5,885 nucleotides of DNA from Anaerobacillus sp. GTDB lineage: Bacteria; Bacillota; Bacilli; Bacillales_H; Anaerobacillaceae. Position 1 is the stretch's first letter. Each line of letters starts with the position of its first letter. The position numbers and the translations under genes are program-made. The stretch spans positions 1 through 5,885 of the forward strand of contig SKOL01000276.1 of NCBI GenBank assembly GCA_007120055.1, written 5' to 3'. This document shows, one piece after another, positions 1-4,539 of the stretch. The notes beneath the pieces were generated by a model, which saw nothing but the letters and a program-made list of their open reading frames with translations, searched no databases and was not told the origin of the DNA.

Positions 1-52
1 ATGCCAAGGTTTTTTAATGATTTTGTATGAGAAAGTTGGTAAGCGGAAAGTT

Positions 53-113
53 GGAAAAAATATCGAACTTTTGTATGGTAAAGATGTGATGGGAGTGCAG
101 TCATTTTTTGTAG
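53..113 (+). repeat. Diverged 3' module of the A/B structured repeat
   Basis: This stretch aligns with the 3' end of element B (3625-3686). It shares GGAAA, then GA(A)CTTTT, a GTAAA block, a TGTGAtGGGA block, GTCAT, and a terminal TTTTGTA. It is clearly more diverged than the other copies and has lost the clean TGACGG/CCGTCA hairpin. It ends exactly where the 5' arm of element A begins, so it looks like the tail of an older, degraded unit lying in tandem upstream of A. Upstream of it (1-52) I see only TTTTGTATGA at 21-30, identical to 3471-3480, and two copies of AAAGTTGG at 32-39 and 47-54. Confidence 0.5.
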
Positions 114-134
114 GAAAAGAAGGTGGATGCTTTC

Positions 135-249
135 GTGAACGATGCTCCTGCGTCTGCTAGTAACGCTTCGAAGCGGGCTTCCTCGTCGCAAAGCTACATG
201 AAGAACATACCTCGATGTGTTTCATGATGTTATCGAAGTTAGTTACTTG
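135..249 (+). repeat. Extra core copy (C1) inside element A, expanded loop
   Basis: C1 is a more diverged copy of the element core. It keeps TGCTCCTGCG (143-152), CTCGTCGCAAAG (182-193) and CATGATGTtATcGAaGTtAGT (223-243). The TGCG/CGCA stem (149-152 with 187-190) encloses 34 nt here, against 9 nt in the other two copies; the extra DNA contains the palindrome CGCTTCGAAGCG (164-175). The following hairpin is the best-paired of the three: CATGAA-ga-ACAT, loop ACCTCG, ATGT-gt-TTCATG (197-226). In element B the TGAACGA segment runs straight into the CCTCT hairpin, so C1 amounts to an insertion of about 106 nt between those parts. Confidence 0.6.
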
Positions 250-366
250 CCTCTGAGATTCGATAGAAGGTGCTCCTGCGGTTACTCGTCGCAAAGCAGC
301 ACGGAGCCTTTGCTAAGAAGTGTGCCGTGATGTGATTGAGGTCAGTACCTTCACAGCGAAGTGAGG
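250..366 (+). repeat. Main core copy (C2) of element A
   Basis: C2 contains four small hairpins in order. P1 is CCTCT/AGA-a-GG (250-270, with one bulge). P2 is TGCG/CGCA (277-280 with 290-293) around the loop GTTACTCGT. P3 is CACGG/CCGTG (300-304 with 325-329). P4 is CTTC/GAAG (349-352 with 358-361). All four have counterparts in element B. In P3 the pair C302-G327 is replaced by T3561-A3586 in B, which keeps the pairing. In P4 the pair C352-G358 becomes T3611-G3617, a wobble. Sequence between and beside the stems (TGCTCC, CTCGTCGCAAA, CTAAGAAGT, TGATGTGATTGAGG) is nearly invariant. Confidence 0.65.
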
Positions 367-432
367 GAAAGTGTCCACCTTTTCATTTTAGATGGTGCCG
401 GGTAATCGCCATGAGGGTTTTGTATAAAAAAA

Positions 433-454
433 GGAAATCGTCCGACTTTTACAT
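433..454 (+). repeat. Detached 3'-arm fragment of the structured repeat
   Basis: These 22 bases match the 3' arm of element B (3625-3646) at 21 positions; the single difference is T441 against C3633. The fragment sits seven bases after the end of element A and has no 5' partner arm nearby. It is therefore a truncated third copy, evidence that units were joined in tandem or recombined. Similarity fades after ACAT at 454. Confidence 0.6.
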
Positions 455-538
455 ACTGGTAATTATGAAAATAACTTAAGTATTAATAATAGTAATTACA
501 TATACATAAAGGGTAAAATAATAATAACGAACTTATGT

Positions 539-553
539 TAATCATTATTATCA
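539..553 (+). promoter_or_regulatory. Possible Fur box (7-1-7 type)
   Basis: The sequence TAATCAT-T-ATTATCA matches the Bacillus 7-1-7 Fur operator (TGATAAT-N-ATTATCA) at 12 of 14 defined positions. It lies just upstream of the Shine-Dalgarno of the flavoprotein gene, where a repressor would block initiation or early elongation. The surroundings are extremely AT-rich, so a chance match is a real risk. PerR and Zur boxes are similar in form, so the metal specificity is uncertain. I see no clear -35/-10 pair. Confidence 0.35.
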
Positions 554-554
554 G

Positions 555-563
555 AAAGGGGAG
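555..563 (+). promoter_or_regulatory. Ribosome binding site for a TTG start
   Basis: AAAGGGGAG ends nine bases before the TTG at 573. An in-frame TAA occupies 570-572, so no upstream start is possible. The TTG places the FAD-binding GGGPAG motif at the normal distance from the N-terminus, which settles the start. Confidence 0.75.
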
Positions 564-572
564 CAGATATAA

Positions 573-1496
573 TTGGAAAAAGTAGATGTTGTAATTATCG
601 GTGGTGGTCCGGCGGGGATATCTGCTGCCCTTTGGTGTAAACGTCTTGATTTAAACCATGTTCTCTTTGAATCGAAACAGCAATTGGGTGGTCAGCTATT
701 TCAAATTCATAATAAGATTATTGATTACCCTGGTGTTTTAGCCGATGACGGAAGACAAATGCAGCAGTTATTAGAGCAGCAAATAAAAACAATGGAATGT
801 AACGTAAAGTTAGGTTGTTTAATTTTATTTATTGATTCGCTACAACAAAAATTAATTTATAAAGAAAATAAGAGAAAAAAAGAGCTTCATTACGAATATT
901 TAATTTTTGCTACAGGATCGAAGCCGAAATCTTTAAATGTTCCAGGTGAAAAAGAAATGATCGAAAGAGGCGAAGTTTTCTCTGCAACGCGTGATCAACA
1001 TAGATTGAAAGGGAAAGATGTTGCAATTGTAGGCGGAGGCGATCGTGCATTTGAAGGGGCTTTTCTTTTAGCAGAAGCAGGGGCAAATATTTACTTAATC
1101 CATCGTTCCACATATTTTCGTGCACGGGAAGCATATCAAAAACGAGTGTATATGAATAAAAATATCAAATTGTTAACTGATACGACAGTTTTAGCTATTA
1201 ACGGCGAACAGAGTGTACAATCGCTCGATGTTATTCAACTTGAAGAAAAACGAAAAATTAAAATAGGTGCGATACTCGTTCGAATAGGAGTAGAGCCTAA
1301 TATTGCTTTACTAAAAAACCAAGTAGAAACAGATGAAACTGGCTATATTATCGTAAATCAATTAGGTGAGACATCCGTACCGAGCATCTTTGCGGTAGGA
1401 GACGTTTGTACACGTCCGACATATTCAAGTATATCTGCTTCTGTCGGTCAAGCGATGGTTGCAGTGAAACAAATTAGTGAACAGATAACTTCTTAG
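573..1496 (+). CDS. Thioredoxin reductase-like FAD/NAD(P)H oxidoreductase lacking the CxxC
   Basis: The product is a 307-residue flavoprotein with the two-dinucleotide-fold layout of low-molecular-weight thioredoxin reductase. The FAD motif GGGPAG is at 10-15, the ATG loop (FATGSKP) at 112-118, the NAD(P)H motif VGGGDRAFEGA at 153-163, HRSTYFRA at 177-184 (compare HRRxxFRA in thioredoxin reductase), and the C-terminal FAD motif FAVGD at 273-277. Length is normal for the family. The redox pair of thioredoxin reductase (CATCDG) is replaced by SATRDQ at 137-142, so both active-site cysteines are missing; C22, C76, C82 and C279 do not form a substitute CxxC. It should be cytosolic and pass electrons from NAD(P)H through FAD, but not through this disulfide. 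Ferredoxin/flavodoxin-NADP reductases of the YumC/YcgT kind also lack the CxxC; iron-related reduction is plausible given the nearby Fur-like site, but this is inference. It appears monocistronic. Confidence 0.85.
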   Translation: MEKVDVVIIGGGPAGISAALWCKRLDLNHVLFESKQQLGGQLFQIHNKIIDYPGVLADDGRQMQQLLEQQIKTMECNVKLGCLILFIDSLQQKLIYKENKRKKELHYEYLIFATGSKPKSLNVPGEKEMIERGEVFSATRDQHRLKGKDVAIVGGGDRAFEGAFLLAEAGANIYLIHRSTYFRAREAYQKRVYMNKNIKLLTDTTVLAINGEQSVQSLDVIQLEEKRKIKIGAILVRIGVEPNIALLKNQVETDETGYIIVNQLGETSVPSIFAVGDVCTRPTYSSISASVGQAMVAVKQISEQITS

Positions 1497-1497
1497 T

Positions 1498-1516
1498 GGC
1501 GCTTGCGCTTTTTTTT
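1498..1516 (+). terminator. Short GC inverted repeat with T-run after the flavoprotein gene
   Basis: GGCGCTTGCGC followed by eight Ts begins one base after the stop codon. The self-complementary part (GCGC TT GCGC) is very short with a tight loop, so it would be weak alone. From memory, GGCGCTTGCGCTTTT is a common end of interspersed hairpin repeats in bacilli, and TGTCTAGCT a common beginning; here the two abut, so this may be the remnant of one repeat joined to the next. Confidence 0.4.
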
Positions 1517-1520
1517 GTCT

Positions 1521-1662
1521 AGCTGCGGGGACTGGCTTTTCGAGCGTTTCGGTCCATCAAAATTTGCCTATTCAAGAAGTACTTCGAGGAGGAGGCAAAA
1601 CGTTGCTGGCCCTCCAACGCTTGTCAAAGCTGATCAAGTCCTAAGTCCTCTCCGCTTTTTTT
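1521..1662 (+). repeat. Long imperfect hairpin repeat ending in a T-run (terminator-like)
   Basis: The whole stretch folds back on itself. GCGG 1525-1528 pairs with 1652-1655, GGACT 1529-1533 with 1644-1648, GCTTT 1535-1539 with 1626-1630, AGCGTT 1543-1548 with 1616-1621, GG.CC 1551-1555 with 1608-1612, and TTTGCCT 1563-1569 with 1593-1599. The tip is the palindrome GAAGTACTTC (1576-1585). Seven Ts follow at 1656-1662, so a + strand transcript would end in hairpin plus U-run, as in an intrinsic terminator. AAGTCCT is doubled at 1636-1649, so the lower stem has two registers. Its GC content is higher than its surroundings. It resembles the interspersed TCTAGCT hairpin repeats of bacilli. The open frame across it is a by-product of the repeat. 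Confidence 0.7.
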
Positions 1663-1710
1663 GTATATTTCATCTATTTTTTCCTAATAGTAATTAATGA
1701 GGTGATATTT

Positions 1711-2091
1711 ATGAAAAAGAAAATGACTATAGCTACGGCTTTGTTATTAAGTTGGTTATTCGTTTTGCCTATGCAAGTTAGTGCGCTAAATTTAATGGAA
1801 AGTTTCTTTTTAAAGATTACAATTGTTGAAAATGGTGTTGAACACGAATGGGAGTACACAAGCCCTGGAAAATATGAATATGAAAAGGGAGAACAAGTCA
1901 TAAAAACAGATGAGGCAAAAGTAGAGATGCAATCAATCGTTAAACTCCTTAATTTGTCTGAAAAAGCGAAAGTAGAAGAAATGGTTGACGTCCTACAAAA
2001 AGAACGCTACCCAAACCTAGAACGACTCGAAATTCGTTGGATGAACGGAGAAAGTAAACTTTATACGTGGGTGTGGGATAAAAAAGGCTAA
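1711..2091 (+). CDS. Small putative secreted protein of unknown function
   Basis: I do not recognise this 126-residue protein. The ATG at 1711 is preceded by GAGGTGAT (1699-1706) at ideal spacing; an in-frame GTG at 1702 lies inside that ribosome binding site and is unlikely to be the start. The N-terminus reads as a Sec signal peptide: MKKK, a hydrophobic stretch at about residues 5-21, and a VSA|LN cleavage site after residue 25. There is no lipobox cysteine, and no cysteine anywhere. The mature part of about 101 residues is charged and mixed: a beta-like N-terminal section (ITIVENGVEHEWEYTSPGKY), a predicted helical middle rich in E and K (about 55-90), and a tryptophan-rich end (IRWMNGESKLYTWVWDKKG). 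It would be released outside the cell or sit at the membrane-wall interface. It stands alone between two hairpins. Codon use matches its neighbours. Confidence 0.75.
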   Translation: MKKKMTIATALLLSWLFVLPMQVSALNLMESFFLKITIVENGVEHEWEYTSPGKYEYEKGEQVIKTDEAKVEMQSIVKLLNLSEKAKVEEMVDVLQKERYPNLERLEIRWMNGESKLYTWVWDKKG

Positions 2092-2169
2092 TTTAAAATT
2101 AAAAATTTAGAATTTTGAGGGGGGATGCTTCGAAGCCCCCTCTTCAATTTTAAATTTTGCATTTTAAAT
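2091..2169. terminator. Long inverted repeat, probable bidirectional terminator
   Basis: The GC core GAGGGGG (2117-2123) pairs with CCCCCTC (2136-2142) around a tip containing GCTTCGAAGC. Beyond it the AT-rich flanks continue the inverted repeat: ATTTAAAAT at 2091-2099 is the exact reverse complement of 2161-2169, and AAAATTTAgAATT lies opposite AATTTTAAATTTT with small gaps. Each arm is about 33 nt, much longer than a plain terminator needs, so this may also be an interspersed repeat. It lies between convergent genes (stops at 2091 and 2176) and can serve both. The upstream arm starts on the last base of the small gene's stop codon. Confidence 0.75.
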
Positions 2170-2175
2170 TGTACT

Positions 2176-3270
2176 CTAAACTATAGTTAACCCCTTCGGA
2201 TACTTCGTTAAGCTTTCAAATCCATCTTTTGTAATGACGATATCATCTTCGATACGTACTCCGCCAACGTTAGGTACGTAAATACCTGGTTCTACTGTAA
2301 ATACAGCCCCTTCTTGCAATAAATCATCGTTATTTTCACTCATTGAAGGAAATTCATGAACATCGATGCCGAGGCCGTGTCCAATGCGGTGTGGGAAGTA
2401 ATCTCCGTACCCTGCTTCAGTAATAAAGTTTCTTGCAGCTTTATCAATATCTCCAACTCTCGTACCAACTTTACAAATTGAAAATGCGGCGTTTTGTGCA
2501 GATAATACAGTTTCATAAATACGGCGTTGTTCATCGTTAATTTCTTGAAATGCAACAGTTCTAGTAATGTCAGAACAATAGCCGTCTAATACAACCCCAA
2601 GGTCAAATAAAACAAAATCGCCTCGGTTAATTTCGGTAATGCCTGGGTTCCCGTGTGGGTCAGCTGTCTTAGCTCCTGTTAGTACCATTGTTGAAAAAGA
2701 CATCTCTCTAATACCTTTGCGTTTTAATTCATATTCGATGAGCGCTAATATATCCATCTCAGTTTTACCTGATTTAATGGCATTTACACCAACTTCAACT
2801 CCAAAGTCTGCGAGTTCTGCTGCTTGTTTTAATATCGCTAATTCTTGGTCATCTTTAATTAAGCGTAATGAATTTAGTTTTTCTTCGACTGAAACAAATT
2901 TTGCTTCTTTATAAATTTTGTTTAACGCATTTGCACGTAAATACGAAATGTGTTCTTCTTCGATTGCGATCTTTTGTCCTACTTGACCCCGTTTAACTAA
3001 AGAATTTTCTATTAGCTCCCAATAATTATCTGAATCACTGTAACTAACAATGTCATATTCCCATCCGGCAGCTTTTGCTTGTGGCTTTTCCATATTTGGA
3101 CAAACCATAACAGGTTCACTGTTTGGAAATACGAAAATGCCGATTAACCGTTCATGTGGCTCAGAGTAAAATCCAGATAAATAAAATACATTTGCTTTCG
3201 TTTGTACAAAAGCGAAATCGATATTTTGTTCACCAAGCCAATTACTCAATTGCGTTAAACGTTGATTCAT
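2176..3270 (-). CDS. M24B family Xaa-Pro peptidase
   Basis: The product is a 364-residue metallopeptidase of the pita-bread fold, family M24B (Xaa-Pro dipeptidase/aminopeptidase), which cleaves the bond before proline in short peptides in the cytosol. The N-terminal creatinase-like domain covers about residues 1-130 and includes NVFYLSGF (27-34). The catalytic domain runs from about 140 to 355. All five metal ligands are present: D223 (LFDLG), D234 (CSDITRT), H298 (GHGLG), E327 (VEPGIY) and E341 (RIEDD). H206 (PHGNPG) and H305 (DVHEFP) fit the other conserved histidines. Length agrees with the roughly 350-365 residues of Bacillus PepQ/PapA-type enzymes. The start is supported by AGGAAGTGA (3275-3283 on the complement), four bases before ATG. 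The gene is monocistronic and divergent from ytkL. Exact specificity (dipeptidase or aminopeptidase) cannot be told from motifs. Confidence 0.95.
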   Translation of the reverse strand: MNQRLTQLSNWLGEQNIDFAFVQTKANVFYLSGFYSEPHERLIGIFVFPNSEPVMVCPNMEKPQAKAAGWEYDIVSYSDSDNYWELIENSLVKRGQVGQKIAIEEEHISYLRANALNKIYKEAKFVSVEEKLNSLRLIKDDQELAILKQAAELADFGVEVGVNAIKSGKTEMDILALIEYELKRKGIREMSFSTMVLTGAKTADPHGNPGITEINRGDFVLFDLGVVLDGYCSDITRTVAFQEINDEQRRIYETVLSAQNAAFSICKVGTRVGDIDKAARNFITEAGYGDYFPHRIGHGLGIDVHEFPSMSENNDDLLQEGAVFTVEPGIYVPNVGGVRIEDDIVITKDGFESLTKYPKGLTIV

Positions 3271-3310
3271 GAGATCACTTCCTATTTTTATTTTTTTTAT
3301 GTATGTATAG

Positions 3311-3339
3311 ACTTTATCATTTTTATAACGAATTGTTAA
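3311..3339 (-). promoter_or_regulatory. Candidate sigma-A promoter of the Xaa-Pro peptidase gene
   Basis: On the minus strand TTAACA (3334-3339) is a 5 of 6 match to the -35 box and is followed after 17 bases by TAAAGT (3311-3316), a 4 of 6 match to the -10 box. It lies about 40 bases before the start codon. The region is AT-rich, so this is only a reasonable candidate. Confidence 0.35.
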
Positions 3340-3442
3340 ATAACTTAGGCGTCAATTAAAAAGAAAACTTGTGAAGGTATATACCAAGCTCGTTTTTTAT
3401 ATAAAAGTTGGTTTGTTGGTTAGGTCTCTCTTGCCTGGTATG

Positions 3443-3478
3443 TTAGATGTGACTTATATCGTCATGAAGATTTTGTAT
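3443..3478 (+). repeat. Partial 3' module upstream of element B
   Basis: The stretch contains TGAC-N7-GTCA (3450-3464), a small hairpin, then ATGAAGATTTTGTAT. This is the same arrangement as the end of element B (TGACGG..CCGTCA, ATGcgcATTTTGTAT, 3656-3686). GTCATGaagATTTTGTAT and GTCATGcgcATTTTGTAT share 15 of 18 bases and stand 208 bases apart, so element B is flanked by direct repeats. A separate hairpin, ACCAA/TTGGT with an AT-rich middle, lies at 3383-3412. Confidence 0.5.
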
Positions 3479-3481
3479 GAC

Positions 3482-3686
3482 AAAAGGAGGGCGATTTTCC
3501 TGAACGAACCTCTAAAACTCGATAGAGGGTGCTCCTGCGGTTACTCGTCGCAAACCTGCATGATGAATTCTCTAAGAAGTATTACATGATGTGATTGAGG
3601 TCAGTAGCTTTACAGTGAAGAGATGGAAATCGCCCGACTTTTACATCGTAAATGGTGACGGGAATACCGTCATGCGCATTTTGTAT
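3482..3686 (+). repeat. Structured multi-hairpin repeat, element B (single core)
   Basis: Element B is the simplest full copy. The outer stem pairs GGGCGATTTTCC (3489-3500) with GGAAATCGCCC (3625-3635), one T bulged, and continues through tandem G-A mismatches (3487-3488 with 3636-3637) into AAAAG/CTTTT (3482-3486 with 3638-3642). Inside are P1 CCTCTA/TAGAGG (3509-3528), P2 TGCG/CGCA (3536-3552), P3 CATG/CATG (3559-3588) and P4 CTTT/GAAG (3608-3620). The 3' module has a perfect six-pair hairpin TGACGG/CCGTCA (3656-3672) and ends in TTTTGTAT (3679-3686). It lies 98 bases before ytkL in the same orientation. Short open frames across it on both strands are not credible genes. Confidence 0.8.
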
Positions 3687-3784
3687 CGAAATACATTTTT
3701 GAAAAAATAAGCAGGATTTTTTCGTTTTAAATCGTAATTGATTGTGTATAAAGGAAAGTGAATTAAAATTAGAGGAGTGATAGG

Positions 3785-4471
3785 ATGAAACTAACATATC
3801 ATGGACATTCTGTAGTTCTAATTGAGGCAAATGGAAAAAGAATTATCATTGACCCGTTTATTACAGGTAATGGACAAACAACGTTAAATGCTGAGGAACT
3901 TGAGGTTGATGTGATTCTTCTTACTCATGGTCATAACGATCATGTTGGAGATACGGTTCAACTAGCTAAAAAAAATGATGCTACCGTTGTCGCCCCGTTT
4001 GAACTTGCTACATATTTAGGTTGGAAAGGAGTAAATGTTCATCCGATGCATATTGGTGGTGCGCATCAGTTTGATTTTGGAACTGTCAAATTAACTCAAG
4101 CCTTCCACGGCTCTGCTTATGTCGAAGAAGAAAATCAAAAACTCGTCTATACAGGCATGCCAGCAGGAATTTTATTTACAGCAGAAGGAAAAACGATATA
4201 CCATGCAGGGGATACAGCGCTGTTTTCAGATATGAAAGTCATTGGTGAACGAAACAATGTGGATGTTGCCTTCCTACCAATCGGAGATAATTTTACAATG
4301 GGTCCTGAAGACGCTGCCGTGGCTGCTTCATGGTTAAAAGCTAGAAAGGTAGTGCCAATCCATTACAATACCTTCCCAGTCATCGAGCAAGATCCGAAAG
4401 CATTTGTTGCCATGCTTGAATCTGGAATTGAAGGGAAAGTATTAAGTTCAGGTGAGACATTTAATCTTTAA
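3785..4471 (+). CDS. ytkL: UPF0173 metal-dependent hydrolase YtkL
   Basis: The product is a 228-residue single-domain metallo-beta-lactamase-fold protein of the UPF0173 family, essentially the length of Bacillus YtkL and very like it throughout by memory. It begins [10 protein letters not shown], the family signature. The metal site motif THGHNDH gives H48, H50, D52 and H53; further likely ligands are H108 (AFHGS), H140 with D143 (HAGDT) and H193 (PIHYNTFP). The stretch [14 protein letters not shown] (164-177) is also typical. There is no signal peptide, so it is cytosolic. It probably uses two metal ions for hydrolysis; the substrate is not known to me. AGAGGAGTGA (3771-3780) is a strong ribosome binding site. 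A TATAAA at 3747-3752 could be a -10 box, but I see no good -35. The gene is monocistronic, ending in a strong terminator. Confidence 0.95.
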   Translation: MKLTYHGHSVVLIEANGKRIIIDPFITGNGQTTLNAEELEVDVILLTHGHNDHVGDTVQLAKKNDATVVAPFELATYLGWKGVNVHPMHIGGAHQFDFGTVKLTQAFHGSAYVEEENQKLVYTGMPAGILFTAEGKTIYHAGDTALFSDMKVIGERNNVDVAFLPIGDNFTMGPEDAAVAASWLKARKVVPIHYNTFPVIEQDPKAFVAMLESGIEGKVLSSGETFNL

Positions 4472-4482
4472 AAGATAAGAAT

Positions 4483-4538
4483 AAAAAAGAACTCATAAGA
4501 ACGGGTTAGAAACTAACTATTCTTTGAGTTCTTTTTTT
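4483..4538. terminator. Bidirectional intrinsic terminator between ytkL and the DUF3231 gene
   Basis: AAAAAAGAACTCA (4483-4495) pairs perfectly with TGAGTTCTTTTTT (4525-4537). The stem continues through AAGAA/TTCTT (4497-4501 with 4520-4524) and GTTAG/CTAAC (4505-4509 with 4513-4517) with an AAA tip. A T-run follows on each strand, so it can end both convergent genes. Confidence 0.9.
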
Positions 4539-4539
4539 G

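Larger units (their letters stand above)
114..425 (+). repeat. Structured multi-hairpin repeat, element A (two cores)
   Basis: Element A is closed by an outer stem of 118-134 with 367-383. Positions 120-134 pair continuously with 367-381, including two G-U pairs. Inside lie two core copies (135-249 and 250-366), followed by a 3' module with an imperfect hairpin (TG.CG/CG.CA, 396-411) ending in TTTTGTAT at 418-425. Compared with element B (3482-3686), the stretch 261-383 aligns without gaps at a constant offset of 3259. Positions 261-295 match 3520-3554 at 34 of 35 bases, and 328-347 match 3587-3606 exactly. The 5' arms also align without gaps. No convincing reading frame runs through it. It may be a MITE-like mobile repeat or a non-coding RNA; I do not recognise a named family. 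Confidence 0.75.

Noticed and set aside
114..425. CRISPR array or similar spaced repeats
   Set aside because: The repeated blocks are long, unevenly spaced and imperfect, and the unique parts are paired stem arms rather than equal-length spacers. There are no cas genes.
114..425. Known riboswitch or T-box leader upstream of the flavoprotein gene
   Set aside because: No T-box sequence, antiterminator/terminator pair or conserved core of a riboswitch I know is visible, and the same element stands before an unrelated gene (ytkL).
114..425. Group II intron or OLE/HEARO-type large RNA
   Set aside because: No domain V-like hairpin, no associated reverse transcriptase, HNH or OLE partner gene, and the length and motifs do not fit.
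1503..1697. Open frame of 64 codons across the long hairpin
   Set aside because: It is read from repeat DNA with inverted arms and has no proper ribosome binding site; the composition reflects the repeat.
1702..1710. GTG at 1702 as the start of the small secreted protein
   Set aside because: It lies inside the Shine-Dalgarno sequence of the ATG at 1711, and the ATG gives a standard signal peptide.
3371..3589. Open frame of 72 codons across element B (+ strand)
   Set aside because: It starts without a good ribosome binding site, runs through the hairpins of the repeat and is not maintained in element A.
3471..3686. Insertion sequence
   Set aside because: There is no transposase, and the flanking GTCATG..TTTTGTAT direct repeats are part of the repeat's own 3' module, so they are not convincing target-site duplications.
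3582..3830. Open frame of 82 codons on the minus strand overlapping the ytkL start
   Set aside because: It overlaps the ytkL ribosome binding site and first codons and runs through the repeat; no recognisable protein features.
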